Positions 19,080 through 31,198 of a stretch of 64,000 nt of DNA are shown here, in pieces. This DNA comes from Rhynchopus euleeides. Lineage: Eukaryota > Euglenozoa > Diplonemea > Diplonemida > Diplonemidae. The stretch spans positions 310,001 through 374,000 of the forward strand of contig OY723242.1 of NCBI GenBank assembly GCA_963210315.1, written 5' to 3'. Both the position numbers and the translations under genes were made by a program. Below the pieces are notes generated by a model. It did not search any database. It was not told the DNA's origin and was given only the letters and a program-made list of their open reading frames with translations. How positions within the stretch are numbered: the stretch's first letter is position 1; every line of letters starts with the position of its first letter.

Positions 19080-22000
19080 CCCCGTCGTCCTGACCAAAAA
19101 ACCACTCGAAACCACCTGCCGATACCAACCTCCCCACCCACAGTAGGGGGAAAAACACCCGTTATCGCGCACGCACCCGTCAACGGCACTGAATGCCCTC
19201 CCCTGGCTTACCCATTCGCCACCTGATCTGTCGCCGGAACCCCTCAGGGCTGTCGACGTCCGGCACACACGCCAAAGAGAATTCGCCATCCTGATGAGGC
19301 CTCCAACTCTTGTTTGGTAAAACCCCAAGGGACTGTCCACGGAACGGTTTTTGCGCACCTCCGCGACATACGCCCCTGGGAATTTTTCCGTACTGTGAGG
19401 CTGACTTCGCCGAGCCTGACCACGCCCAGAGAGAGTCCAAAACGGAAGAGTCCGGGATTTGTTTGTGCACGAGAAGCAGTGTGTTGTGGCCCTTATGAAG
19501 GGAGTTGCCGTGCTGAAGTGGTTTTGTATTGCTCTCTCAAAACCCACTGCGCGCAGACGCTCCCACTGACTCCTGCGCTGATGCAACCAAAGAACTCAAC
19601 CCTCCCCCTTTTACGCAGGTTCCTCACGGGCCGTCATGCTGGATTCGTCTGTTCCCCTCTGCCAGGGGGCATCCCTCGTGGCCAAACTGCAGTGCACTCG
19701 CCGCGTGCACGTTCTGCACGAAGCTCGAAACGACTTGTTCCCTTGGGTGAATGGTCAGCGAGCTGCACGACGACAACGTGTGGGTCTCGCCTCCAGCTCT
19801 ACGCCAGCACACCTTCGCCGCCGCAGCAACCCGCCTGTGCTTGTCGATCACCTGTGTGTCTAACGAACCAGCTATCGGTCCGTGGATGGGGAAGGCAGCA
19901 GAGCGCGTGCTGGGCGTTATGCTTGGGGCCACAACCTCCCCCGCAAGAAATAAGCTAACAACCCACCGAACCAAACCTCCTCGGCCCCCTGCCAAGTGTA
20001 GGGCTCACTACCTCATTCTTGAGCAACCACCCGAATGGCGCACCGGGCCTGTGATGCGATCCCCCGAACCCAAGCCGTGGCGACCCGTTGGCCTTGCACG
20101 CGGGTGGTTGTATCCGTGACCACACCGCGCACCTGAACGCGCTCCACCCATTCGATTACCCCGAAATGTCCTCGCACACTCCTTCCAAAACAGGCATACC
20201 TCGGAGAGGAACTCGGCGCCTTCTGAGCCGCCCCCGTTGACACCCGCCATGCTGGGGGCGATGAACTGCTCAGGAAGAACAAACAGGGGCGCACAAATCC
20301 CAAATATCCAACACCCGGCGGGGATAGTTTCCACAGAGCCGAAAACAGAACCCGAGACTGCGATACCAGTCGCCAGCGAGAGCAAGCCTCGCACCTCACC
20401 TCCGGTCCCTCTCCTGACCGCGGGAGGCATCAATGGAGGTAGTCCCCCTTCGTCCCGCCTAGTACGCTTCCGACTCGATCATCCTCAGCAAAGACGCCAT
20501 CCCGGGAGGGCCGCATGCGCCGCGGCCAACTCCGCCGCCGAGATGGGGTGGGCCTGCGATACCGGAGGTTGTGGTGCCCCCTAAGCAGAATGTGCCCCTG
20601 GGGGGCGTTCGCTCTCAAATGCGGCGCACCCAAAGTAGGCACGCCAACACAGTTTGACACTGAGTGAAGGCACTGCATCTTGTCTGCAGGTAACCTTTCT
20701 TCTTTAGACGCTGCATCCCGTTCGCACGCCCGTCCCGTTGGAGGTGTCGTCTTGTGGTGAACACTCCATGTATCCACTGTCGGTTCGCTGATTCTCCCAG
20801 CGTTGGGGAGACCGGCGGCCAATTGCACGATAACCCCGGCGCCATCCAAGGAATGCGATACTTCCTCAGCGTGTCCATGAACATGGTGAAATAGTGCCTA
20901 ATTCCGCGTGGCAGCCTGTGAATCTGGTTATCAGCCCGTGTACCTCGGGTAGTCCCCGTTGAAGACAATATTTTAAGGTGAGTCGAACACTGCGGTTGCC
21001 CACCCGTACGACCTCAGGGTCCGTGGCGCAGACGCCACGCCAGTTCTCCTTCCCGCAAAATAACCGTAGAGCCGCGGGCGTCCCTCCTAAACGGATGCTG
21101 TTACGGGCCCCAAAGGAAACTTAGGGGCCGCAGAGCGCTGGCCCTTCCGTACGGCCAGGCGGGGCTGACCCGCCCGGGCCCGCCCGCTCCGCAAACGGCT
21201 CCGTAAACGCGGGGTGACGGGGTGACAACGCTGTCGCTCGGCCGCCGCCAAGCAAATCCCCCCGAGGAACCGCCGTCCCTCCCTGTCGCACAACGACAGG
21301 CCCGGCTGTGGCTCCCCCGGCAGAAAATCGTCCTCGTTTCGCTTTGTCGTAGACCCCCTGTCCAGCAACTGTGGGAAAACAGAGCGGACTACTTTACGTT
21401 GAGCGCACAAGGCTGTGACGAGGCCTTGTGAAGTGGCATGAGGTGCGAATCCAAAAGCTTTCAGTCGCACGGCTTCCTTCGTTACCTCGCGACTTCGCCG
21501 CCCCACATTGAAGTCTCGCGTGCACCCCGCGAGTTCACCGGGGGGAGGCAGGTCCCCAGGCAGCTGACGGACAAACGTTGAGGCCCCGCAGGCCCTGCGA
21601 AAAAGAAACGCAGTCTCTCGTTGCATCTCCCACACGACCGGTGCGCAGGAGGGCGGCTGCGATGTACACCGATGCCGAGTCCCACCTGAGGCGGGCGGAC
21701 TCCGTCACCGAGCAGCGTCGCACCGGCACCGTATCGAGCGCTCCGCGCCGGCGACGACATGCCCAGAAGGCTGGGGTATACCGAACATTTGGGACGCGCG
21801 CCTAGCCGCCTCGGGGGCCAGCGGCCACGGCGACGCTCGGGGGGTGGGGCGGTTGCGCCGAACCGCCCCCTCTGCCCCCTTTCCGAAGTTGCCGACACCG
21901 CCGCCAACAGGAGGCTGCCCAGAATCCACCCTGCTGGGCGCGGCGGGTGACAGCAGCGCGCACCATCCCCCTCTGCTGCGGCCCCGTCGGCTCCGGTGGC

Positions 22001-22265
22001 ATCGTCCTCTCCACCGACTACCTGACTGACGGGTATCGACAACCGACGCCCCCCTTCCGTTGCCGCCTTCTTAGCAGCAGGAGCCACATCGTCAGGGAGT
22101 GGTGGGAGTGCGTTCCAACCCCACGTGTAAAAAAGTTTGTTTTGTTGGAACGCAGACCCCACTCTTTGTGTACACCACTCCCCGGTCTGATGAAGTGGTG
22201 TGAGTGGGGACGCACGATCCAGCTAAAGGCACAGAAAGTTTCCCCAGTTGGCTACGCCGAACTAA
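19080..22265. other. Long unassigned region
   Basis: About 3.2 kb without a recognised gene. Several minus-strand ORFs of 110-225 codons (for example 20615-20968, with RHYFTMFMDTLRKYRIPW; 21087-21635; 21482-22162) have patches that look protein-like in alternating frames, as expected of old coding DNA such as a decayed retroelement, but no domain was identified. TTGTTTTGTTGGAACGCAGA at ~22133 repeats a sequence at ~18249. Confidence 0.35.
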
Positions 22266-22685
22266 CAAAATACTACGAGAAACACTTGGCCTCTATGCTG
22301 TGAGTGTTGCATTGGACGCTTCCACCTGTTGAACGGGCTCCACCTCTTGCACTTTGAAAAACCCCCCCCCATATTTTTTTTTTGATTTGACAACTCCGGT
22401 TTGGTGTACCTCGATGAGCTTACCTTACCTTGTCGTCGGACACAACATATCATCGTTGTCCCAAACCCCGTAACCCACGTGAAGTGGATCATCTGAAGTG
22501 CAGAATGAGGTGGAGCAGGTGGAGCACGAAACATAAGTAAACCATAGCAAGAGAGGCCAGCAGCAGTCCCGAGTCCATCGCGTTCCTCGTAGCATTTCCC
22601 GTACCACACAGGTGTGTTATGTGCAAAATACTACGAGAAACACTTGGCCTCTATGCTGTGAGTGTTGCATTGGACGCTTCCACCC
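22266..22685. repeat. 60-bp direct repeats flanking the first 250-bp repeat
   Basis: CAAAATACTACGAGAAACAC...GACGCTTCCACC occurs at about 22266-22327 and again at 22624-22685. The second copy begins within the last bases of the 250-bp repeat. Confidence 0.85.
22378..22628 (+). repeat. 250-bp direct repeat, left copy
   Basis: Identical by eye to 27113-27363 (offset 4735). It begins TTTTTTGATTTGACAACTCC and ends GGTGTGTTATGTGCAAAA. The ends could be read as TG...CA, but no primer-binding site, polypurine tract or matching target duplication was seen. Confidence 0.95.
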
Positions 22686-22689
22686 AGGA

Positions 22690-24840
22690 CCCTTAGGACC
22701 CAAGGACTTAGGGACGCCGCGCGAACGGTCTACTATTGAAGTGATCAGGCTCCGTCGCCCATCGTATGCATCCCTCCGATGGTAATGTACCGCTTTCTAC
22801 GTTGTCACGAGCACCTTGTACGGAAAACGATCGAACCTCACTCGCTGAGGGGATCCGCCTGCCTCGGCCGTGTGCCGCCGTCGTGTGGTCAGCCTCGTGA
22901 TTCTTGGTGTGCCCTATCGACAACATGCCTGTCTCTCCAGTTGCCGCACCCGGCGAGAGAGTTGATGCGTCTCAACCCGGCGAAACTAAGGGGGCAAAGG
23001 TTGCACACAGCCCCGCCTGTGCTGCAACCACCCGCTCTTGGCTGACCCCCGACGTCTGGTGCGTTTCCCACTCCGGGTATTTGAATCCTCACCCTGTACC
23101 TCTTCGGGATCCTCCATCCCCTGGGGAACCCTTCCCCTCGAGGCTTCTTCACGTCTCCGACATATTGGTGTGTGCCCACATGACCCTTCTTCCTGACATC
23201 CTCGATGTCGTTTTGCACCCCGGGCGATGCACTGAGACGGCCGTATCCAGGTAGTCAGTGGCCATGCCCAGCCCCTCAGCGTGACAGTCCTCTGGTGCGC
23301 TCCCAGCACCACCACCGCGACGCTCGTGCATATTCAGCCACCATGACCCGGCAGCTCTCGCCTGGGGACAGGGCTCGGCGGATCGAGAAATCACAGTCTG
23401 AAACTCGCCTCCCAGCTCCTCCGCAGCAGTCTACTGTCCGGCCGTCTTAAACTCTCGCCCTTCGGGAGCCCGGCCAACACCCGGTGCTTTCCGGCGTGAT
23501 CTCGATCGCTCTGTGGCTCTCTGTGTCCTCTCCGGTCTTCGCTGGCTGCGAGCGAGTTGCGGGGTGAAGCCCAACGCGCCTCTTCATGGCGCACTGGAGA
23601 CGCTGCATGGAGTGCCCAGGGGTAGGTGTGAGAGGTGCCGGCCCTTCTGGGTGAACGAGGGCGATCGCGCGCACTGTCGTCTCCTGAACTCCGCTCGAGC
23701 GGTGGACAACACGTTCCTGCGGCCCCCTTCCCACTGGGCTGATCCCCACTGTACCTGCCCCATCGCCCGCCTCGTAGACAGCGCATCAAACGGAGGCCCT
23801 GTGGCCCCACGTGGCGTCGATTCAGTGGTAACGCCCGGACTCAGTGTGGAGGGCGTATTTCCCGGTGCGTGAGGAAATTCGAGGCCCTGGAGGTGTGGGC
23901 ATGCCAGAAGGATTCTCGGAGTCGCCTTCTTAATGAGAGAGGTGAGTCCCCGCGGACCGGAGCTTGTCGCACGCTGCAGTCGCTGTTCGGGCTTGTCGAG
24001 TAGGCTGCTGGGTACTCGGGAAGACTGGCCGACTGCCCCCCAACCTTGTGGAATGATCTCGGCCCGCTGCCATGGCTGCGGTTTCGGTGGACCCCCTCAG
24101 CGGCGGCACCGCTGACACAGGCGATGCGGACGCGTCTCTCAGTCGCTGCTTCTTTTGCTCCCCGAGCAGTGCAGCTTGGGAGAGCGTCTCGGCTGTGTTG
24201 GATACCTGATCTCTGTGTATGTCCCACGGCACCTCGCAGGTGTCCAGTCAGCAGCTCCCCTTCCCTGCATGGAACTGTGAGGTCGTACGTCTCAACACCG
24301 GGCCACAGACGCCCGGAACTCCCCCTGACCCCTGTGAATAATGCAGGCTTGAATGTGTGTCCCCCGGCAGGGAGACTATGCTTCGACGGAGTATGCCCCG
24401 CTTGGGGCGTGTGCGGGCATCCGCTTGACGCCGGGGTGCGCGTAGTCGGCATTCGCGCAGATAAGCTGGGCACGACAGACGTGCCGGCTTCTCGGGGGCG
24501 TGTCCGGGGGCGTTGCATTGGTACACGAAAACTGTCGCCCTCGGAAAGCTCACGTCGCGTCACCGTGCTCGAGCTGGATCTGGCAGGCTGTGTGTGACAG
24601 GCCACCCTTCCGCCTTCAGGTGCCGTCGCTCGGGCAAAAAAGGTGTATTTCTCAATCAAGAGAGTATGCCCCTCACGATTGTGGCACGATTGTGTCTCCC
24701 CGGGTCAGGCTCGGTATTCCAGTCGAAAGCGTAAATGCCCCTCGGCACTGTGCTGGGCGGGGTTGTGTCTCGGTCAGGAGAGGAGGTGCCCCTCAGGCAA
24801 AATCCTGCGTCTCGCGGTCGGGAGTGAGTGCCCCTCGGCA
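22690..24840. other. Unassigned region inside the 4.7-kb repeat-flanked segment
   Basis: Overlapping ORFs exist on both strands (the longest is minus 23841-24659), some with protein-like patches, but no domain was recognised. Motifs of the downstream minisatellites (GTGCCCCTC, CTCGGTCAGGAG) begin to appear near 24665. Confidence 0.35.
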
Positions 24841-25480
24841 GGAATGTGTCTCGGCCAGGTGTCCCTCAGGCAGGGAATGTAATGTCTCGGCCCGGTGTCC
24901 CTCGGGCATGAATGTGCGTCTTGGCCAGGTGCCCCTCAGGCAGGGTGCCCCGTAGGCGGAAGTGTATGTCGCGGCCAGATGCCCCTCAGGCAGGGTGCCC
25001 CGTAGGCGGAAATGTATGTCTTGACCAGGTGCCCCTCGGGCAGGGTGCCTCGTAGGCGGAAGTGTATGTCTTGGCCAGGTGCCCCTCGGGCAGGGTGCCT
25101 CGTAGGCGGAAGTGTATGTCTTGGCCAGGTGCCCCTCGGGCAGGGTGCCTCGTAGGCGGAAGTGTATGTCTTGGCCAGGTGCCCCTCGGGCAGGGTGCCT
25201 CGTAGGCAGAGGTGTCTGTCTTGGCCAGGTGCCCCTCGGGCAGGGTGCCCCGTAGGCGGAAGTGTGTGTCTTGACCAGGTGCCCCTCGGGCAGGGTGCCT
25301 CGTAGGCGGAAATGTATGTCTTGGCCAGGTGCTCCTCAGGCAGGGTGCCCCGCAAGCGTACGCTGTAGGTATGTCGTGGCCAGGTGCCCCTCAGGCAGGT
25401 AATGTCTCGGCGAGATGCCCCTCGGGCAGGAAAAATGCGTCTCGGCTAGGTGCCCCTCAGGCAGAAGTGGGTGTCTCGGT
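24840..25480. repeat. Minisatellite with 50-bp unit
   Basis: The unit contains GGCCAGGTGCCCCTCGGGCA and GCCTCGTAGGCGGAAGTGTA. About eight close copies run from ~24960 to 25350, with degenerate ones on both sides. The minus strand is open for 139 codons only because of the repetition. Confidence 0.9.
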
Positions 25481-25499
25481 CCGATGCTCCTCGGCAAGA

Positions 25500-25975
25500 T
25501 CGTGTCTCGGTCAGGAAAGTAGGAGTTGGATATCACTGACGTCACTTTGCTGCATCAGTATCGACCCATTTATCAGCACCCGACTGTTGCTCTTGGTCCC
25601 GCCTTTGTCAGCGCCTCTGTGACGGAACCTCCAGCTGAAGTATGCGTTTGGAAACCTTGAGCGCGATCAAGCGTGAAGCAGGTTTTCGGCGAGGCGCGGT
25701 GATAGTCTCGATGGCTGATGGGAATGTCCTCAATCCGCTGCGGCCACGGGCGCAGCGCTGTCCCGCTGTCACGTTCATAAGCGGCGGAGGACCACCTTGA
25801 ACACCACGGCGTCATCATCCCCATCTTTTTGCGCCCCTCCTTCGTGCTGATCCCCCCGTGCACCTCGCCGTCATTTATTAGAACCAGTGCGTGGGGGTGT
25901 TGTTGTCCTCAACCGCGGCTTCGGCCCTCTTGAGACCTGACACGAGCATGGTGTGAGGGTCGTCTTCTCGGTCGG
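25500..25975. other. Unique sequence between two minisatellites
   Basis: A 96-codon minus ORF (25573-25863) has no recognised family. Nothing else was seen. Confidence 0.35.
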
Positions 25976-25981
25976 GATTTG

Positions 25982-26990
25982 GTGCCCCTCGGGCAAGATT
26001 GTGTATCTCTCGGTCGGGAGAGCGGGTGCCCCTCGGGCAAAATTTTTGTCTCGGTCAGGAGAACAGGTGCCCCTCGGGCGAGATGCTGCGTCTCTCGGTC
26101 GGGAGAGTGGGTGCCCCTCGGGCATAGTTTTGTCTCGGTCAGGATAACGGGTGCCCCTCGGGCAAAACTGCGTGTCTCTCGGTCGGGAGAGTGAGTGCCC
26201 CTCGGGCAGAATATTGTCTCGGTCAGGAGAACAGGTGCCCCTCGGGCGAGATGCTGCGTCTCTCGGTCGGGAGAGTGGGTGCCCCTCGGGCATAGTTTTG
26301 TCTCGGTCAGGATAACGGGTGCCCCTCGGGCAAAACTGCGTGTCTCTCGGTCGGGAGAGTGAGTGCCCCTCGGGCAGAATATTGTCTCGGTCAGGAGAAC
26401 AGGTGCCCCTCGGGCGAGATGCTGCGTCTCTCGGTCGGGAGAGTGGGTGCCCCTCGGGCATAGTTTTGTCTCGGTCAGGATAACGGGTGCCCCTCGGGCA
26501 AAACTGCGTGTCTCTCGGTCGGGAGAGTGAGTGCCCCTCGGGCAGAATATTGTCTCGGTCAGGAGAACAGGTGCCCCTCGGGCGAGATGCTGCGTCTCTC
26601 GGTCGGGAGAGTGGATGCCCCTCGGGCAGAATATTGTCTCGGTCAGGAGAACAGGTGCCCCTCGGGCAAGACTGCGTGTCTCTCGGTCGGGAGAGTGGGT
26701 GCCCCTCGGGCAAAATTTTTGTCTCGGTCAGGAGAACAGGTGCCCCTCGGGCGAGATGCTGCGTCTCTCGGTCGGGAGAGTGGGTGCCCCTCGGGCAGAA
26801 TATTGTCTCGGTCAGGAGAACAGGTGCCCCTCGGGCAAAACTGCGTGTCTCTCGGTCGGGAGAGTGAGTGCCCCTCGGGCAGAATATTGTCTCGGTCAGG
26901 AAACCAGGTGCCCCTCGGGCAAGACTGCGTGTCTCTCGGTCAGGAGAGTGGGTGCCCCTCGGGCAGGGTAGAATGCTGCGTCTCTCGGAC
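25982..26990. repeat. Minisatellite with 40/44-bp half-units and 168-bp higher-order period
   Basis: Half-units alternate: GTGCCCCTCGGGC... followed by TCTCTCGGTCGGGAGAGTG (44 bp) or TCTCGGTCAGGAGAACAG (40-41 bp). Four half-units form a 168-bp higher-order repeat, seen from GAGATGCTGCG at 26079, 26247, 26415 and 26583. As 168 is divisible by three, long ORFs persist on both strands. It shares GTGCCCCTCGGGCA with the 50-bp minisatellite. Confidence 0.92.
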
Positions 26991-27112
26991 GGTCAGATCG
27001 TGTGTCCCTCAGTCAGGAGAGGAGGTCTCGGTCGCTAAAAACGCGCCCCCTCGGGCAGAGTGGTTGTGTCATCGCTGTTGTGTCACACCAATTGCCTCTC
27101 GGGCGGTGTGTC

Positions 27113-27363
27113 TTTTTTGATTTGACAACTCCGGTTTGGTGTACCTCGATGAGCTTACCTTACCTTGTCGTCGGACACAACATATCATCGTTGTCCCAAA
27201 CCCCGTAACCCACGTGAAGTGGATCATCTGAAGTGCAGAATGAGGTGGAGCAGGTGGAGCACGAAACATAAGTAAACCATAGCAAGAGAGGCCAGCAGCA
27301 GTCCCGAGTCCATCGCGTTCCTCGTAGCATTTCCCGTACCACACAGGTGTGTTATGTGCAAAA
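27113..27363 (+). repeat. 250-bp direct repeat, right copy
   Basis: Identical partner of 22378-22628, immediately followed by an A-run. Confidence 0.95.
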
Positions 27364-27417
27364 AAAAAAAATTCTCGCGCTGATTTTGTAAGTATGCGCA
27401 GTGGTTTCCTGAAAATC

Positions 27418-27490
27418 CGTCGGGGGTCTGGGGGGTCTGGGGGGCGGAGCCCCCCAGCCGCCGGAGGCCACGGTAGTGAACATCTGTTGG
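27418..27490 (+). repeat. GGGGGGCGGAGCCCCCC hairpin element
   Basis: A full-length family member with a duplicated GGGGGTCTG at the left and the CACGGTAGTGAACATCTGTT tail. Confidence 0.85.
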
Positions 27491-28473
27491 GGTTGGCAGG
27501 TCATCCATGGCATGTAAATGTTGATCACAGGGGCCTATGAGCAGGCACTGCTGGTCGGAGGAAATGCACCGCCTGCTTGATGCCTCTGTGCGAGGCCTGG
27601 CGCTCCAGTTCGCCCTTCTCTTTTAAGAAGGTGTCGCAGTCAGTTCTTCGCATTTGCCCCTTCCACCAAAAAACTGAGAGAGCTTTTTCTGCATCTAATA
27701 GCAGCACCCTGTGGGGGTGGCGCCTGTTAGGGAGGGGGGGGTTGTTCTGTGCGTGATGAAAAAACTGTCCCTCGTCAGAAAAAGTGCCCCTGAAGACCAT
27801 CGGAGCCCCCAGAATTTTTTCCTAAGGAAAATCCCTGTTATGATGAGTTTATCAAGCCAATTTTCGGGGAAAATGAAAAAATGATGAGTTCATCATGGTT
27901 TTCATCATCGGGAAAACACTGGGCGGTGGCGGCGGCGGCGGGGATTAGCCTGGGCAAGACAGGAACCTGCAATGGGGAGGGGGGGGGGGGGGGGAGGGGG
28001 CTCCCTGACAGTCCATCTCATCCCTCCTCAGGCGCACATGCAGGAAGCCGGAGATTGCACCGAAGGGGGGGGGGGGGGCATTTGAACTTTGCAGAGCTCA
28101 CGCAAACCCCCTGTGTCTCTTGTGAGAAACAAAATGCCACGGCATGCCGCAGACTTGCCGGGACTAACCCCCAATGCCGAGGGGCCCAGCCAAAACATGA
28201 CACCTCAGCGAAGGCCTCAATACAGAATACATACACACAACGGGAGCCTATTTTTTTTGCAACTGGAAAGCTGCCTGCTTTGCGCCAAACACGACACCAC
28301 ACACACCACAACACATGAAGAGCTACAGACTCCCAGGCAGCGTCGGAATGAAAAGGGAATGAAAACCCCCCCCCACCATCTGAATTTTGGGAATTTTGGG
28401 AATTTTGCAGCGTTTTGAGAGGCAGAGCACGCCCTCACACAACACCACCACCACCACCACACCTTCTTCGTCT
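27491..28473. other. Intergenic, downstream of the coiled-coil gene
   Basis: G-runs (27970-27995 and 28064-28078) and a CCA-repeat are present. A 91-codon minus ORF at 27525-27800 has no recognised domain. No gene is supported. Confidence 0.45.
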
Positions 28474-29274
28474 TCACTTTTGCTCCGCTTTTTGTGCCTC
28501 CTCCCGCGGCTCCTCTGCACCCGCCTCCCCCTGCCGCCGGCGGTGCCCGCCCCCCGACCTGCGGCTTGGGGGGCTGGGCATGCCCGAGTCCCCGCCATCC
28601 ACCCCCGACCCCACCGACACCCTCGAGAGCCGCAGGCGCCCCCGCCGGACCACATTCTTCGTCAGCGCCTGCAGCGTCCGCTGTCCCCGGGTGCTGAGGA
28701 GCTTCTGCCGGAGATGCACCTTCAGGGCCCGCTCGCTCTCCTCCTTGTGAACCCGGTGCTTCTCCTCCAGCAGCCCTTTCAGCCGCTCCAGGTGATTTCC
28801 GGAGTGCTCCAAGGCAGGAAGCGCCCTATGCCTGGGCCGCCGGGCGCCGCCGCTGCGAGCCCCCCCGGTGGGGTCGGGCCCCTGAGGGGGCTGCGGGGAG
28901 AAAATCTTTTCCCGCTGCTCGTTGTGGAGTGCCAGCAGGCTTGACGCAGCGTCCTGAAGAACTCTACGCTCGCTCAGCGCGCGCGACGCCTCCCCGAGGT
29001 GTTCGAAGCGCGCCTCGAGGGTTGCGTTGAGCTGGCTCTGGCACCTCACCGTGTTATCCTCGTGGCTGAAAACACCGGCCTGATCCAGCCTGCGGAGCAT
29101 CGCGCGGTGCCTCTTTTTGATTTGCTCGCAGGCAAACTCGATCCTCTTCTCCTTGGGGAGATCCTCGGCGACGGTGCGCCACCGCAGAAGGCTTCCATCC
29201 TTTCCGCTCCGCGGCACCTCCGCCTTCCGCGACAGCTGATGCCGCGCGACCACAGTCTGTTGGGGCGGCTCCAT
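28474..29274 (-). CDS. Hypothetical charged coiled-coil protein
   Basis: 266 residues, ATG at 29274 (CCCTACTCCATGG), stop TGA. Residues ~40-130 are predicted helical and charged (RIEFACEQIKKRHRAMLRRL; ARFEHLGEASRALSERRVL), as are ~160-200 (HLERLKGLLEEKHRVHKEES). The last ~60 residues are Arg/Gly/Ser/Pro-rich and disordered, ending with a Glu/Lys run. No family was recognised. A coiled-coil structural or cytoskeletal role would be a guess. On the gene strand TTCTTTTCTCCTCCACTCCC precedes the ATG by ~35 bases. Confidence 0.7.
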   Translation of the reverse strand: MEPPQQTVVARHQLSRKAEVPRSGKDGSLLRWRTVAEDLPKEKRIEFACEQIKKRHRAMLRRLDQAGVFSHEDNTVRCQSQLNATLEARFEHLGEASRALSERRVLQDAASSLLALHNEQREKIFSPQPPQGPDPTGGARSGGARRPRHRALPALEHSGNHLERLKGLLEEKHRVHKEESERALKVHLRQKLLSTRGQRTLQALTKNVVRRGRLRLSRVSVGSGVDGGDSGMPSPPSRRSGGGHRRRQGEAGAEEPREEAQKAEQK

Positions 29275-29407
29275 GGAGTAGGGTTTTCACATCCTCGCGT
29301 TGGGGAGTGGAGGAGAAAAGAAGGATGGCCTTCGCTCGATCGGCAGGGTGCTGTGCTCCGAGGGTGAGCGTTGGGTGTTGGGGCCTGTGTTTGTGATGGG
29401 AAGGGGG

Positions 29408-29578
29408 GGGGGGTCGTGAGTGAGGGGCACAATGCGGCACAACAAAGCAGTGGGTGCGACACCTTTTCCGGCAGGGTGCTGAAAAAAATGACTTGGAGCT
29501 GCGTTCTTTGTGTGGACGGACGGTGCCTGACAGTGCATTGTGTACACTGAACGCTGCCGCGAGTCTTTTTTAGTGCGA
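29408..29578 (+). repeat. Dispersed repeat shared with 53808-53905 and 59812-59900
   Basis: It shares GTCGTGAGTGAGG-GCACAA...GCGACAC-TTTCCG...GTGCTGAAAAAAATGAC with 53820-53900, and the start with 59822-59880. Its right part (29520-29575) matches 19010-19078. Copies are diverged. Confidence 0.55.
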
Positions 29579-30859
29579 AAAGCTAGCAGTTATTTTCTGC
29601 CCAAAAAGAAAAGGCGTTGTTTTGTGCGCCAAAAAGGTCGGATGGGAGGGGGTGGTGTGGGGGTTTGTGTTCTTTTCTTATCTTCGACGGTTCAAGTTTC
29701 GGGTCCACAATCTCTGTTTTCCGACGCTTCCTTCTCGCAGAGGTAGAACTGGGAATCTCCACCAACTGTATTACCAAACCATCCTTGGCAGGCAAGAGGG
29801 CTGGCCAGGCCCTCACCCTTCGCCACCCCTCACGTGCACCCACACACACACAGCGCCTCAGTCGACAGGACGACTAGTTTGCTGACGAGGGTGGGGCAGC
29901 TCACTCCCCACCCCCCCTTGCATGCATATCTGCACATCACCACAACTGGCCCACAGACATGCTGAGCTCATCTGCATTCAGTAAACAGCAGAATGGAGGT
30001 AAGGTGTCGCCCGTGAAGTATGGAATGAGAATACCCGCCGGAACGCCGTGCGCACACCGCCAACAACACCTCGCGGATCAGCTGCCCCGGTTGTGCGCAC
30101 AAAATATAGCTGGAGTCGTGCAGGATCATTCGTGAAGAAATACGAAAGGTAAACGAGAAAAAGTTTTTCGTTGATCGCACGACACACACAGAAAATTTTG
30201 CCTGCGGAAGTGTTGGTGTGTGATTGGCAGGCGCATAAGACTGTGTGTGACGGCAAGCACCTAGCACTTCCCCTATCGCTGCATTTCCGCCTGACAAGTA
30301 CCTTGTTGGAAGAAAAAAAAAACCCCCCCCACCCACACACACACACCCGGGCAGGATCTCTCTGCTGCTTCCCTGGGGGGGGATTGCAATAAAAAGACAT
30401 TGCCCTCTCCCGATGTTGGTGGTCCGACAATCACAGGCACTGCGAATCGGAACGGCCACATGTATCTGCCTGATGGCACTGCGGGAGCTCGCCCCGACCC
30501 GCTTTTTGTTCCACTCGACGCCCCCACCCATCCACCCCTCCCTTTCCTCCGTTTCGTTTTGTTGCCGTTTTTCAGTTCTTTTTTGACACACAGAAAACGT
30601 GTTGCGGGCACACCACGACCTAAGGATGTATAGTGCAATTGGAAGGAATAATGCGAAGGCTAAGCCAAAGGCAACATAAACAGGGGGCATGCAGGCGTGC
30701 GTGTGGGCTCCACATTTCAGCACCTTCACCCCCCCCCCTCCCCCAAGGCTGCAGGTTGTGTCCCCGAGACTTGGGTGAGGCAGGCGGGGAGGAAGAAGCA
30801 TGGATGTAGAGGTGGTGTTGCCGGAGGTTCAAAAGACAACAACGCCGGCGTAAGATAGA
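29579..30859. other. Unassigned region
   Basis: A 277-codon minus ORF (29968-30801) is mostly low-complexity. From an ATG at 30690 it begins with a single predicted membrane segment (MPPVYVAFGLAFALFLPIAL) and a charged tail, the only part that looks protein-like. Not enough for a gene call. Confidence 0.35.
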
Positions 30860-30971
30860 GGGGCCTTCGCTCTGTGTCAGTGTGTGTGTCAAACTGTGTC
30901 ACTTTGCAGCCAGTTTTTGTGAGGAAGTTCACCATTTTCTCACTTCTCTGCATTTCTGAGCCAAGGCCCCC
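30860..30971. mobile_element. MITE-like element, GCGAAGGCCCCC family
   Basis: Left end GGGGCCTTCGCTCTGTGTCA, right end GAGCCAAGGCCCCC, 112 bp, with internal TGTCAAACTGTGTCACTTTG. Same subfamily as 35116 and 54214. Confidence 0.65.
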
Positions 30972-31198
30972 AGAGCCTCTGTTTGCTCAACGTTCTGGAT
31001 GTTCATTGGCTGCGCAACCTTTCTGGGCCACCCCGCGCGTTTTGGGGCGTGGAGCGTAGGCCTGCTCCCCCCACTGCAACCTTCATTTCGATCCGAACCC
31101 TTTCCGCGAGCACGGTGCGTTTTTGTTTCGCAAAACAGTATATAAACCAGCCGCCACACCCCACCGCCACCACCTGGGTTTGCAATGATTTTCGAGCC

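Noticed and set aside
20990-21120. Possible tRNA or 5S RNA gene
   Set aside because: No cloverleaf with A- and B-box could be formed there or in other inspected non-coding stretches.
25871-26713. 280-residue minus-strand repeat protein in the 168-bp minisatellite
   Set aside because: The higher-order period is divisible by three, so a stop-free unit gives long ORFs on both strands. The start is TTG and nothing unique flanks it.
24840-26990. CRISPR-like arrays
   Set aside because: The repeats are contiguous minisatellites without unique spacers in a eukaryotic context, and no cas genes are present.
22383-27360. LTR retrotransposon (250-bp direct repeats with TG...CA ends)
   Set aside because: No primer-binding site, polypurine tract, target duplication, or gag-pol homology was found in either orientation.
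29968-30801. 277-codon minus ORF
   Set aside because: Mostly translation of C/A-rich low-complexity DNA; only a short membrane-like stretch looks natural, and its start is not the ORF start.
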